Position numbers and translations under genes: made by a program. Shown piece after piece: positions 23,166-36,170 of a DNA stretch of 64,000 nucleotides (the stretch's first letter is position 1; each line of letters starts with the position of its first letter). Source of the DNA: Druceiella hillmani. Lineage: Eukaryota > Arthropoda > Insecta > Lepidoptera > Hepialidae. The notes below the pieces were generated by a model. The model ran no database searches. It saw nothing but the letters and a program-made list of their open reading frames with translations, and was not told the DNA's origin. The stretch is from NCBI GenBank assembly GCA_039881145.1, contig JAYKKI010000039.1, positions 16,622,001-16,686,000 of the forward strand, given 5' to 3'.

Positions 23166-23437
23166 CACATATTTATAATGCTTACAAAGCTTACAACTTT
23201 TAAAAAAATGTATATTAGGATACCTCCCCCCTCACACGCAAAACGGGGTGAATTTTTTTGCATACCAAGTTGTATAGGGTATCGTCGAAGGTTTTTAAAA
23301 AATATTGGGCTTATGTTAAAAACACTTCTTCAATAGAGGAATCCCGTTTATGAACTATTCAACTTGTGGTCACTTTTTTATAGCTACGTGTCTCCAACGC
23401 CTACCAGCCAAACCTTTATTTTTGAATAGAGATAATA

Positions 23438-23439
<2 letters not shown>

Positions 23440-23491
<52 letters not shown>
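23440..23491. repeat. (TA)n microsatellite
   Basis: About 26 TA units. The frame across it, giving alternating Tyr-Ile, is an artefact. Confidence 0.95.
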
Positions 23492-23497
<6 letters not shown>

Positions 23498-25239
23498 TAT
23501 ATCACTGCTGGCCTAGCGCAACATGTCGTACTCATAGCTACAGATATACTGTCAACATTAGCACGTCATTGACGTAAACCCACAAGATTTTTCTCTACCA
23601 AAAATAGTTCAACGCGCCTTAAGGAGTTTTCACATCAAAAATTATGTCGTAAAATTTGTAAAAACTACCTTATAGTATAGAAAAAAAATCATAGTAGCCA
23701 TTGCAATATATTCAGAAATGAAAATGATGTGCATTGAGTCACAAAATGTGAATTTTCTGCCATAATTCCAATTTTAGCAAAACAGGCGTGTTTTTTAATT
23801 CAACTGAGAGGTACCTAAATTATTCGCAAATCAATGTTTTATTAGCTTTAATACACACAAAATGTGTTCATGTAAAATGACTGCTAAAGAGAGTTCTTTT
23901 ATGTTGCGCACGTATCAAAAAGAGAGAGAAAACCTATTATTATTGTTCAGAACGCTTTTGACTAGTCTTCGGTTGGTGGTAGTTTGAACCAACGACAACG
24001 GCGCTCGCCAGTTGTTCGTTCGTCGCAAGGGCTTACTGAGTCTATTTAATAGTATCAGCGATTTTTTTAACGATTTTGGCTTATTTATGGACTGATTGTT
24101 ACACATCTAACTATTCGACTTGCGGGACTTAGACTTTTTAGCGTGCTTAGATATTGGGAAACTGTTTTGCTATAAATCGCCATGGGCTTCGTGCGCCCTA
24201 CGCATCACGTCAATACTCAATGATGCAATATTTTTATGGCTTTGCCAGATGCCTTTGGTGAGAAGTTGCCAAGCTCTATCGCCAATTCACCAGGATCTTG
24301 AATCATACATTTTGAATTTTTTTTTTAAATAAAAAAAACCTATGTTCATAACCCAGATTTTTATGACTTAATGACAAGAGCTGTATAAGACTCTACATAA
24401 GAATAGTTTATTAGAATTACTTATGACGTTCTTGCAGAATATGGAATTGAAAGCGGCGAATACTCGAAGGATATATTTGAGAATAAATATTTGCGAAGCT
24501 AAATTTGCAAACTTTAGTTTCGTGTTTAGATTAAACTGAAAATAAACAATAATTTTAGTAACTTCAAAAAGTTATACCCAACATAATTTCATATTAATTT
24601 AAGTTTCCATTTGTACTTCTCAGATTCTTCGTTCCGTTCTTGGTCTCGCTTCTGCCAAATATTCACATGCAGTACCCTATATATGTGGATAAATACATAT
24701 AGACATAACGCAATTTTCCTAAATTGGTATAGTAAATTTTTTTGACTCCTATCAAAAACATAAGACGAAAATAATCTAAAACATTTTTATTTATTTCAGC
24801 CTTTATTACAGAAAAATAATTTATTCTTAAATAAAAAAACATGTTTTTATTTTCAACCTTTTCTTAATCATAATTACATTTAAACATTTCATCATAATTC
24901 GAACCTCTATGAAAAGAAAACTGAAGAAAAACAATGAATTCCTGGTATAATGATTTTTTCTTTCCGCGGAATACTGATCGTATCGACCAATATTTAAGTC
25001 AAGGAGTTCGCTGTTTAATGACGAAGAGAAAGCGATGACGACTTTAATGTCGCACGACGGGACGCCCGGTGTGCATGCACTGCAGGACGTTTAACCCTTG
25101 CGTTAACGTTGGAAACTGTATCTCGAGAACGAGGTGAGATACGAAAAATGTTTATTGATTACAATCGCTTTTTTATACTCAGAAATCATAGAAGTCGGTT
25201 TGCTATACCAATTTTACTTCTTTCTTCTTTTTAGCCATG
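23492..25239. other. Non-coding stretch, no gene seen
   Basis: Open frames at 23915-24106 (minus) and 24120-24332 (plus) have no recognisable domain or codon bias. The patch 25010-25110 is GC-richer (CGACGGGACGCCCGGTGTGC) and may be a small regulatory element. Confidence 0.4.
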
Positions 25240-25545
25240 TTCTACCGCAAAGCTGTCGGCCTCCTTCATTCTACACTGCCTTCGATTTTATGCTTTTTCC
25301 AACAATATCACTCCAGCTGTTATTTTGATGCCATCATACCGACGCATATTTGGACTTCTTTGAGGCTGCTTTTCAACTCTCGGTTGCCGCTTTGACGTGG
25401 CCAGCCCGTTGTCACTTAAACTTTGTAGCACGTTTGATGACCTTCGTGATCCTGCTCTTCTCTCTCAGCCACTCGTACCTATTTCTGTCTCTCAGCGTAA
25501 CTTCTACCAGTGTCTTCGGCGTAACCTCTGAGTTACTCTGAGCTT
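25240..25545 (-). mobile_element. RTE-like reverse transcriptase C-terminus relic
   Basis: On the minus strand the pieces read LVEVTLRDRNRYEWLRE, then RITKVIKRATKFK, a stop, QRAGHVKAATES and SWSDIVGKSIKS. They follow the lepidopteran RTE-type pattern LEVTLRDRIRNEEIRRRTKV..IAKRVAKLKWQWAGHIARRTD...RWTDDI. Several stops and a deletion of the RRSVGRPP part show it is dead. It is the same family as 13.6 and 43.7 kb, in opposite orientation. Confidence 0.8.
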
Positions 25546-25944
25546 GGTTAGGATTTCTTTTGTAAATACCCAGGTTTCAGCTCATTTCAAAAACATTTTT
25601 GATTTGCGACATAAAACTAATTTAGCTCCTGAAGCCGAATCTGTCAGTAATTTTTACTAAACTATATTTTAAATAATTGTCATCAAACGGAATTTTCGAT
25701 AAAAGTCTCGTTTATTAGAGAATTGTTATTTATTGCCAAAAAAACAATTCTCGTATATTAGAGAATTGTTAGTTTTTTAATGCAAAGCTATTCACATGAT
25801 TTTCCCTACATGATTTTTACACGAATTGTTATATATTTTGTTACAATTTTGTAAAGATAATATTCAATTAACATAATGTTATGGGAATAGTTCATCATTG
25901 GGCATTTACTACAATTTAATGTAAGCAAATATGCATTGATGACG

Positions 25945-26760
25945 TGTTACTTTCAAAGTGTACCCTTCTTGCAGAATTACGAGTTAAGTGGAACGGCACT
26001 CGAAAGGGTATCATCCGTGAAGGGTCTCTGTGTAATTATGGAAAACCATATAATATTTCACGATCACATCATTGAAACCTGTCAGAAGGCCTAGAAGATT
26101 CTAGGATTTGTCATGCGACTTTCCCGCGACTTCCATGACAATGGATGTATTGTGACCTTACTTAATTCTTTAGTTCGTAGTATCTTTTACACCAATGCGG
26201 TCGTCTGGTCGTCATGAAGCAATTTTTATATCTTATGTTGGAGAAAGTATTAAAAAAGTTTAATAGATTTTTATATAAAAAAATATACGGGTACTTCCTC
26301 GTTTGTTATCTTCAGATTTTATAATGGGCATGGCCGGATGTACCCTTCAACTCAGGCAGGAGTTCCTCGTGATCTTGCATTTTTTTTAAAAGTATTAAAT
26401 GATTATATTGATAACCCTTCGGTTTTAGGTTTGGTAACGATTTATACTCTTGATTCTTACGTGAGACGACGGAGTCATAGTTTATTTCATATGCCTAGAG
26501 AATGCACGAATATTCTCCAGTGTTCACCTGTTTCTCACGCACTTATGTTAATCAACGAGCTATTGCGAGAGTCGCCATATCTTGATATTTTTTTCTGCTC
26601 TATTGACCGCTTTAGGAATGCGATTATGGAGTTGCTTAGTAGTTCGCGTTTGATAATTAGTTTTATGTTCAATTTGAAATAATGTTTATTTTTTCTGTTT
26701 ATTAATGATTATTTATGTTATTACGTGTGATGTAAATAGTCATACTTTTAGTGTTTGTAC
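25945..26760 (+). mobile_element. Non-LTR retrotransposon 3' fragment (Jockey/CR1-like)
   Basis: A 5'-truncated copy that keeps the thumb and C-terminal part of a reverse transcriptase. It has GTALERVSSVKGLCV, then HIIETCQKA*KILGFVMRLS and LLNSLVRSIFYTNAVVWSS. The last is the usual SLVRSxLEYAxVVWSP. After a stop and frameshift, 26338-26680 is open for 114 codons. It covers RDLAFFLKVLNDYIDNPSVL, RRRSHSLFHMPRECTNIL and FFCSIDRFRNAI, all typical of the tail of such proteins. The 3' trailer matches 415-578. It is inactive. Confidence 0.8.
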
Positions 26761-28433
26761 GTGTCTAGCGCTTTGGAGTGCCTTGTAAGTTGGACATGGT
26801 TTTTTTATAAATTATATTGATAAGATATTCAATTTTTGTTTGAGTAGATATTTGCGTTACAGTTACAATTACTGATTTAGTGTTATGGAAATGAGCACTC
26901 TTTGTATTAATACAGATAAATCTAATCGTATTTGTGAACTATAATACAAGAAACTGTTTCCGAATATCCTGGTTCATTAGACAATAAGTAAAGACGTATT
27001 AAATTTTAAGAGCCACAATTAAAATTATTTTTATTTTTAATATATTTTGTATAAAAGCGAATATCTCACACATTTTGCATTGGTCAAATTTTTAACAGAT
27101 TACGGTTACATATCGCTTTCTCATACAAGAAAAAATGTTTTTTCCAAAACATTTTCTCTTGTATGAGAAAAGTACTTGTGTTGTGTGTCCATTCATTGTC
27201 GAATGATTTAGTGCAATTGATTGATGTGATTAGTTGATATTTAGTTTACATTTCTACAAATCTTCTGAGATTTGTTTGTTACTTTAATTTATCTTTAACA
27301 CAATTGACGGTGGTATAAAAAGAAACAAATAAAAAAGTGACTTTTGTAAAAAATAAAAGTGCTTAAAGACATAAATTTCTTGCATACACCAATAAAATAC
27401 CTTAATTAATTTTCCCGGAAAATTTAACTGAGTTAGTTTACAGGTGAAAAGTCACAAAAAGAATCCTTTTTCTGTAAATTAAAATATCGAGAAAATTGTT
27501 GGTGCCCCTCCCGATCTAAATTATTTTATGCATAAGCGCACTTTAGCAAAAGTAAGTTTTTCACTTGAAATGAATGAATATGTAAAGAAAAATTACATTT
27601 AACGTTTATAATGGCCGATGATAATTAATTTACTTAACAATCGGTTTAAACAGTGCATTTACTACTCGCAAACGACTATTCAATTTCAAACAGCTTTTTA
27701 AATTAACATTTCTTTATATATCCTTTTTTTTACGTTTCTTAGTTACTTTTTAATTTACTACTTGACAGTTTATATTATTATTTGTGTATTAAGTGTTTAG
27801 AGACAAAACAAATGCGAATTACTTGGAAAGAAATTACAAAAAAAAAGTTTGTTTCACAAAAAAATTTGTATGAAAAAAAAATTGTTACACTAATTTATTT
27901 TCACAATAAGCAGTGTTCGGTTTTTTTTAAATTTTCTGAAAAAAGGTTTAGTATAAGTTTTCACTCAATTAAACAAGTGAAGGCAATGAAAAACTAATTG
28001 TGAATGAAGTACACCTGTTCGCCTTGTAGTTTAATTCTATCATAAAAAGTACTAAGTACATATTAATTAAATTTTTATAAACAGTGAATTTATTTCTCCA
28101 TCATCTTCAATTGCTTAGCCTATTTTTTAATTCTTTTACTTTTTTATAATTACGATATAAAACCAAATAATACATTCAGTAAGTTAGTCTATGTTCATTT
28201 CTGTCGCTACAGCGGGGCTTTTTTTGTATTTAAAAAGTTATCTTGTTTGTTGCCATTTGATAGAGTTGATTGAGTGTAGAATAACATCAACTAAAGTAAG
28301 TAGAGAGTTAGGATAGGGAAGTCAATATTTCACCAAATTATCTGGAGGTGCGGATGTGGGTAACCGACCAATGAGGGAAGTATATATCGTTTTGTTATCT
28401 ACTCGTATTTTATTAGCGAGTATTAAGGTGTTG
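26761..28433. other. Non-coding stretch with one long hairpin
   Basis: No gene was found. At 27117-27170 there is a hairpin with 25-bp arms (TTTCTCATACAAG...CTTGTATGAGAAA), one mismatch and a 4-base loop. The rest is AT-rich. Confidence 0.6.

Positions 28434-28471
<38 letters not shown>
28434..28471. repeat. (TA)n microsatellite
   Basis: About 18 TA units. Confidence 0.95.
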
Positions 28472-28473
<2 letters not shown>

Positions 28474-31400
28474 AGGATTAAGGTAAAATTAATAAATCCC
28501 AAAAGTTCAAAACTTGAAAATAATTTTATTTCAACGTCGTTCAACAAAATCAATTTCGCCATTAATCTCGCCGAATTTACACTTTGTTTTATTTAATTTA
28601 TAATTTTATTTATATATACAAATTTATAATCATAATAATATTACATTAATATAAGTTATTACAGCGTTTTAGTCGAAATTATATCACAATACGCAATAGT
28701 TACCAAACTAGATATATTTGTATGTACATATAATACGAAAAGATCGATCGAAATAAGTCAGACATAAATACATAAATACATAAATACAAATTGGCAGCAT
28801 ACAATGAAAATGCACAAACTGAGATTTTGATTAAAAATACATGAGTACCAAATTGTAAATACTTAAAAATACTAATAATTTAGAGTTCGAATGATGGAAA
28901 TGAAAATGTAAAACGTATACATTGAATTCTTAAATAAACAAATCAATCAATAAAACTTAAGATCAATCAATCAATAAAACTCTACTTAATAAGCAATGAT
29001 TTTATTCACTTCAATATTACGTGTTCCTTGTTTAGTTTTAAAATAGTAAACACAACTGATAATTGCTACTAATATATTATGTTTGTTACGATATCTTTAA
29101 AATACAGAAATCTATTTAATAAAAAGTAAAATGCTAATCAGCAGCGGATAGGCTTTATACGAAGAGCCTTTCATAACAATCTTATCGTTTTCAAAGTAGT
29201 TTCTTACAGTTTTTGCTTAGATAGTTATTGTTAACAGGAATTGCATATTGAAAAATGTAATATTAAACCCAGAACTTATGTCACTTTAATTACTATCAAC
29301 TTTTTGCCTTCGTTTCAAAATATATTCTTAATACGAGCGTGTGTAGGAAAACTTTTGTGAAAGACGTGAAACTTCTTCATTTGATATATAATATTGACCA
29401 TTTACATAAAATTCACATTACCAATTTTGTCACATATATACATAATATGACTAACCTTTTATACACTAACGTCCGAGTGATGTGTAACGAGTTATCCCCT
29501 GTAGCTTTGCTTTCGTCACACATTTTCGTGATACTGCTTGAACTGATTACCTCATGACGAGAAGTTTCAACAGTATGAGGACTTTCAAATACAAAATGTT
29601 ATAGTGCCTATTATATCTTTAAGTCGTTTATGTTAGATTTAAATTTTAAAAGGTTTTTGACACACTGAGTGACACCAAACCAATATGAAAGATGTTGCAT
29701 GAAAAGAGAATTCGTGAAAGACCGCGAAACACATTGTTGAAACTGATTCATAGACTTTTAAAACATGAGAAGGTTAAAAGTTCTAAGAACGAGTATACAT
29801 AAGTAATGTAAATTAATTGGTTTATGTATGTGCGGAGTAGTATGAACTTTTTAGGATTATGTAAAAACCTATAACAGATTAACAATATAAAAAAGAGTGT
29901 ATGGCCATCACGCGCATTAGCAATAACACGCAGTGACTTTTTTAAGCTGTGTGTCAGGTTGGTGGCTGACTCTCCACCGACTTGTGCTGTGTTACACGTC
30001 AAGACGCGTGTGTCGCCAGCTAAATATTTGCTCTCTCCGTTAGCGCGTGTCGCATGCCTTTATATTCTATCCGTTTCTCCGTTAACGCGTTTTAAATCGT
30101 AAGGTTCGGGTAGACCAGAGACAGCTAGAACCGTCCAATATTTTTCTGAGCAAATTTCTAATTTGAGACTATTTTCACCGATTATTGTCGGTGGTCTGCG
30201 TTGCGCGTAAAATTTCCTATAAATGTATATACATATAAATTTATATTATTTTTGCGAAGAGTACAGTTTTAAATATAAAAGTAACCGTGTAACATAGAGA
30301 TAGGTTCATTTATAGAAAACTTTTCTATGCTGCAAGCTAGTGTAAGTAATTTCTTGTGAAATGAGGCCGTAACGAAAACTGAAACAAGCTAGGTTTAATA
30401 CGTGTTATGTTCTTAGTTTTCTAACTTACACTATTGTGGTAATAGAAGTTTCATTTCAAAAAAACTAAGCGAAAACTCTTCCAATTATGACGTCAAAGAA
30501 TTGAAATATTTTGAGTTTTAGAAGCAAATATTTTTTTTCTCTTTCACCGTTCAGTTTTGAACTGATTCCATTTGACATTGATGTGGATTGTTGACAAGAT
30601 TTTTGAAACACTAAGAATATATTACAGTTTTTGGGATTTGTAATAAACTAATATTTTAAGATAAATAGTCAAACATTTATAACTAGACTAAAATGTACTG
30701 TTGTAACTAAACAAACATAATTTTGAAAGCTTATCAATTTGTGAATTTCATTTACAAACATTTTCTATACAAAACCATTACTCGAAACACCAAAATCAAT
30801 TTTCAGTGATTTATGAAATTGATAACAATAAAAATTGTTTACAATTTGCATTTTTACTTAACTGATTTATTAAATATATTTAGATATATCAATTAACGCT
30901 TTTAATTATTGTTTAACATCGAGTGAGCAATACAATATTATTTTTACTATTTGTCTTTAAATTGTAAACATTTATTGTCATAGTTATATTGTTTATAAAT
31001 TTGTTAAATATAATCTCTTCTCAATCAGTTATTGAGACATTTCACACTGAAATCGTAAACAATATTTCTACAGTTAAATTTCGTTTTCATTTTTTATCAT
31101 TTTATAATATTTTGTCTTGTAAAATCTTTTTAAATGGCAATCATTATAATATAAAATATTACATTATTGTCAAGTGTAAAAAGGAATCTCATTTTTAATA
31201 TTTTTATTCTTTTTTCTTTATTAAGTTTGAAGCCTTTCATAAGTAACCACAGTGAATAAAATATTACGTTAAAGTTGTTTTCTAACAAGTTAGCATGAAA
31301 AAATCGACAATATTCAGGTATTTTTGTAACAATAGCAGAGCATTTTAGGATATTTTATAAATGTTTTATTGCAACTTTATTAAGAAAAACAATACCAAAA

Positions 31401-32659
31401 TTTATAACGTCCTAAAATCAGCCTAAACCGTGGAGCCCAATGATGCAACTATATTATTAGAAATTCCACAGCTTTTAAAATGATTTAAAAAAACGGTAAT
31501 CTTCTAAATTCAAATTTAAATTTAGAGGTAGAATGAAAAAATGTAACAATTTTACAATGAGTCCAAAAAATTGTTTTTCTTTTAATAAACCATCGACAAT
31601 TTTTTTAAGTTTTTCTATATCTTTTTAATATTCTCTTTTATTAGTTATTTAATTTATTTCGTAATTTTTCCATTTTTTTGTATTTATAAAATTGGCTATT
31701 TCTTCATGCCAACAAAGCAGAAAATCCACGCAAGTATTCATTTCATTGCAATGTACAAAATTTAAGTTAAAGCTGTCTTACTGGCTATTAATTAATAATC
31801 ATCTCTACTAGTTAATAGCCACCTGCTTATTAGTGGCCATCATCAATTAATAGCCATCACGTCCTTTTCCATGTAGGAAGGAACCAAAGTCCGTAAACAT
31901 CTATCGAAGCCGTTTATGCTATATTTCTGCATTAATTAATTCCTCATATTTTGCTTTCAACCTTTTTTTTACATATCATGATTTATTTAGTCCATGTTCA
32001 TCTTAATTTGTCACAATTTCTTTTTCGAGTCAATTATTTAGATGTAGCTTTTGCGGTGTCCATACTCTCAAGTGTAAAACGAAAGAAAAGCTATTGGTAA
32101 AAATATTTTCTCACAAAAATACAATTACTTTAAGTTCGTTATGAACTTGAAATTAATATTTTTAAAAAAAATGTGTCTACCAATTTGTTTCATCGTTTCC
32201 CGTCGGCATATCTTACTATGGTACATTTTAACATATTTCACAGATGGACGGTTTCAATTTAAGACTAAAGTATAATTGCTTAAATTACGTTACTATATTT
32301 TCGTTATCTTCAAATAAATGAGAGAAACACGCAATATTATGCTTCTGTTCAATCCTATAAAAACCCGTGAACTAAGATGTTCTCCGTGATATTCAAAGTA
32401 TCAGACGATTCCAGTATTCTACAGCTTTAGAGTTTCCAAAGGCAACGAGAAAATCATGGAAATGATAAAAAAAACTTAATATGTAATAAAAGTTCAAACA
32501 ATCCGAATTGCTTAGACAAAATAGCTTGAAATACAAATGTCCCCGGAACGATTTTGTCAAACTGTCTAGTACAACGGTTTGTGAATAGTTATAATACGTA
32601 GTGAAATGGAGCCGCAAAAGATTTATTTATTTAAACGTACAATATTATCGAAAAGTTCT
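28472..32659. other. Long non-coding stretch, no gene seen
   Basis: AT-rich throughout except 29930-30215, which is more mixed. A word there, GATTATTGTCGGTGGTCTGC (30177), has a near copy at 51393. Small local repeats include ACATAAATACATAAATACAT near 28770, CAATCAATCAATAAAACT near 28960 and TTAATAGCCATCA-type words at 31785-31860. No reading frame has recognisable domains. Confidence 0.5.
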
Positions 32660-33245
32660 TGCGCGCTTTTTTAAGACTTAGTAAATTTTGAAGAAGCCCT
32701 TTTCCATAATTTTTGAAATAAAATAACATACTTTTTTACTTCTCCCATTAGTCCTAATTAAAATAAATCTGATAACATGAAAAACGTACGAAAACGAAAT
32801 TGGATTTGGACTGAAGGCTAACAAGAGGATAAACTGCGAAACCTACATCAGATCGCTTATTTGAGAAGAAATAAACCTTTAACATGTCATTTTTCACAAT
32901 TTTTGTTACATTATAATGTATTTTGAAATTTCTCCCAATAGGGTTAACTGAAATAAATACAACATCAAAGACAAATGAATACAAAATTGAATTCGGACCG
33001 AAGACCAATCAGCAAATTAACTACGAAACCTACACAAAAGGATCTATTTGAGACGCAGTAAATCTTGAAGAAGTCATTTTTTGCAATTTATTAACACACG
33101 ACAATGTACTTTGAACTTTCTCTCTATAGTTTAAACTGAAATAAGTACGACGACATCAAAGACAAACGAATGCGAAATTGGATTTGGACAGAAGGCCAAT
33201 GAGCAGATTAACGAAACCTACACAAAACTGATCGCGGTTTCACCA
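32660..33245. repeat. Tandem repeat, about 189-bp units x3
   Basis: Units share CGAAATTGGATTTGGACWGAAGG-type text, GAAACCTACA, CTTGAAGAAG and ACTGAAATAAATAC. The last recurs near 32758, 32948 and 33137. The copies are diverged, so the array is old. It is non-coding. Confidence 0.8.
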
Positions 33246-33269
33246 CAGCGGAAACATTAAAAACAAAAG

Positions 33270-33470
33270 ATTAGCATTCATCCGAGGCATGTCGCCAGCC
33301 TCAGAGCAGTCAAATAAATTGATTAGCCTTCAGCCACACGTGACGCGAGCATTAGTTAATGAGATCAGACGATCGAATAGCGGTGTTAAGCGAAACGGCG
33401 TGTTACGGTGACCTTAAAAACGGGATTGGGTCTCTTGCAGCTGTGATCGATGTTTTGTTTTAATTATGAG
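33270..33470. promoter_or_regulatory. Candidate enhancer island downstream of net
   Basis: Balanced base composition in AT-rich flanks, with no reading frame. It contains an E-box CACGTG (33337-33342) embedded in CCACACGTGACGCGAG, the homeodomain-like CATTAGTTAATGAG, TGACCTTA and an E-box CAGCTG (33438-33443). It lies about 1.5 kb past the net stop codon. Function is inferred from motif density only. Confidence 0.3.
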
Positions 33471-34959
33471 ACGTTTTATGGTAATTTTGTGACATTAAAA
33501 AAGTCACAGAAGATCATATATGCGAAATTATCTTAACCGCTGACAGCAGTTTCGACTTGAAGCATTTTCAAAGAAGACAGCTGTTAGGGACAACAGTTTG
33601 GCAATTTTGTTTGAATCATGAATTGTTGTCAAGTATGTTTTAACCTTTGACATAAATAATCACAAAGTTACTGATACTCCGAAATATTGATAATGATTGA
33701 AAACCATTGATTTATTCTTTGAAATAATAAAAAAAATATACAAATTTAGTTTCAACGTGATTTAAAAAACTGAAACTTTTAGAAATTCTGTTATTTTATT
33801 ATGAATATCACATTCAGTCAGCAAATGTGTGATGACATCAATTTTATGATAATTTTCCTTTTTCTGGCATACATCTCTTCTGGTTCGTATATTTGTGAAT
33901 CTTTTCTAACAATCGCACTTATATTTGTAGTTATTTTGCTAAAATCTACAGTTTGCACATACATTCAGCCGTCTTCAATAATCCTTTATTATGAATCCTT
34001 TTTGGTACTTCCATTCTCTCTTATTTTATATTGTACCGTTTAGCCTTTTTGAATAAAATCTAAAACATAGGTTTAAGCCACGTGGAACCTTTATTATCTA
34101 TAATATAAATCTACATACGTTTATTTTTGACACCTAACTCTCGAACACGTTCATTAAAGCACCATTCATTCACACCCAAAAAAATCTCGTTTTTTATTTC
34201 ACATTGAAATAAATTTTGTCAGAAATAATTGGCAGTAAAAACTACAATATGCGTTTTTTGTCTATAAATCATATAAGCTAAGCTACTTTTTCATTCAACT
34301 CCAGATTCAATTTGTCTTTCAACAGAAAATTGGAATTTATGCTTAAATAAATGTGGACTTCATCACATAAGGACATGTTTCTATAAATAAAATCCAACAG
34401 CGAACCAGACGCACATAAGGTCACAACCAAAAGTTCAGAGTAATTTGCGATTTAGAATATTTTCATTTTTGACACTAGAAAATAAATTAACCTCAAATTC
34501 GCTGGCATTTGGGAGACCTCGTTAAATGTTAACCATAATAGCCGCGCGCTGTTACAATTACCGACTGCGAAACCGTGTGTAGATGCGCTCAGATCGAGTT
34601 ACGCATTAAGATTAATCATCCAAAAATAGTTTTTGTTAGCGCATGGCAGATAAATTGGAATAGACGTTAATTTTGGAAGTGTCGAGGCTAAATTTTGCGA
34701 TAGTATATGTTTTAACTAAACAAGATTTTTTTATAAATTTTATCGCTCAAAATATTTTACATAAAATCATCAATATTAATCACATAACACAATTTTGTCT
34801 GGCAGATCTGGTACTCATAAATATATCTTAAATATTTTGGCTAAACCTTAAACGACAATAATAATAGCTGTTAAATTTAAATAAATTCGAACCATTTAAG
34901 TCAAATATATTAAAAAAGTCTTAATTTTACTATATATAGTTAACTGAACGGTTAATTTG
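33471..34959. other. Region 3' of net, including its 3' UTR
   Basis: It should contain the net 3' UTR immediately below 34960, but no clear minus-strand AATAAA signal was found close by. A mixed-composition patch at 34500-34650 (CATAATAGCCGCGCGCTGTT, AAGATTAATCATCC) is another regulatory candidate. No other gene was seen. Confidence 0.4.
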
Positions 34960-36155
34960 TTAAACATCGTCCTTCTTTTTTCTGAGCTTTCCTTCAGTCT
35001 GTATCGTCTTCGTCACAGTGGATATACACTCTGCTAGGGACGGAGAACTTCTGTCAGCACTGTAGTCTTCGCCTGCAACCCTGGACAGCGTCATAATGTA
35101 AGAACAAGCTATTCTCAGAACTGAGAGTTTCGACAGTTTCTGGTTATGCGAATAGGACGGTATCGACTTTCTCAGAGTGTCAAAAGCGGCACTTATCGTG
35201 TGTACTCTAGTTCGCTCTCTGGCGTTTGCTTCTATTCTCCGTTCTCTTGTCATATTTTTGTAGTTTCGTTGTTCTTTAGAGTCTTTACTGGAGCTTTTCT
35301 GTTGTCTATCTTTAGTGGAGGTAGATGTGGACGGTAAGTTATTGTCGATGATAGCCTGCTTACTGGTCTGATTTGTCAGCAGAGAATCAACACTGAAGAA
35401 TGTCTGTTGACTACTCGTTGATGATTGTGGCTCTCTAGATTGGGAATTGAGTTCAGCTAAGGTGAGTGCCCGGACCGCTGGATGTGGCGGTACTCTGGGC
35501 TCAGCATCGGTGTTTAAATTGACTATTGGCTTGCTAGAGGTCGCTTCGTTTATTAGTATAACTGGTTTCACTTCTTTCCTCTGTCTTAATAAGTTGCTGT
35601 TTGTCTGCAAACTACTTCTAGTTTTCTTCACTAAAGATAATGGTTCATCTTGATGTGAGGTGCTTGAAGTCGGCAGTGTGGTTTGCAGACCGGTGTGGAA
35701 CGGTGATATAGGAAATTGAGCTGGGGACGGAGGGCTTTCAGAGTTAATAGGTAGGGGTCTCAGCGATACTACGGGATCGGGAGAAAATCCGAAAGTTCTG
35801 CCAGGTAGGCTCCAAGGACGGAAAGGGCTAGCTGCATTGTTGTCGGGTAATGAGCAAGACTCTTTCTGAGCATCGGAGCCCTCGCTGGACCTCGAAGTCT
35901 CAGTTTCGGCTTCACTTTCGAAGCGTATCCTTTTCTTCAAAGGCGCAGTCGGTTGACGATCCGTAGTCTGTTTAGCACCAACAATCTTGAAAGGTTCTGC
36001 ACATTTCCTCTTATTCTTCAAGGAGATCTTGGGCGGCATTTCCGTTTTGACACCGGAATCGTCCGAGTTGAGCACGTTACCCTCTTCGGAATCATCTTCG
36101 TCGCCGCCAGAGCAGAATCCGGCGTCTTTCTCAAGGATGTAAGGCCTGATGAGAT
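34960..36155 (-). CDS. net: Net / ATOH8-family bHLH transcription factor, last coding exon
   Basis: This exon encodes about 397 residues plus a split codon, ending in TAA at 34960-34962. The bHLH domain (35077-35247) reads RERRIEANARERTRVHTISA, then a loop with SYSHNQKLSKLSVLRIACSY. The sequence NARERTRVHTIS and the downstream GEDYSADRSSPS...TIQTEGK tail are diagnostic of Drosophila Net and vertebrate ATOH8, not of Atonal or Neurogenin. The N-terminal two thirds are Ser/Pro-rich and disordered, with a basic LKNKRKCAEPF patch and EPLSLVKK, possibly a CtBP-type PxDLS variant. In flies Net is a nuclear E-box-binding repressor that keeps intervein wing cells from forming veins by restraining rhomboid/EGFR signalling. 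The frame is open above the GTG at 36075 (LIRPYILEKDAGFCSGGDED...) up to a splice acceptor at 36156. No ATG lies there, so this is a 3' exon and the start codon is further upstream. No frameshift is seen, so the gene looks intact. Confidence 0.93.
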
Positions 36156-36170
36156 CTGAAACAAGCGTAT
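36156..36170 (-). other. 3' splice site of the net exon
   Basis: On the minus strand the sequence is CGCTTGTTTCAG followed by ATCTCATC. Consensus AG ends at 36156 and a short pyrimidine tract precedes it. The reading frame gives two bases (AT) to complete a split codon, so the upstream exon must end one base into a codon. In the intron the same frame meets TAA at 36178-36180, which supports this as the exon edge. Confidence 0.85.
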
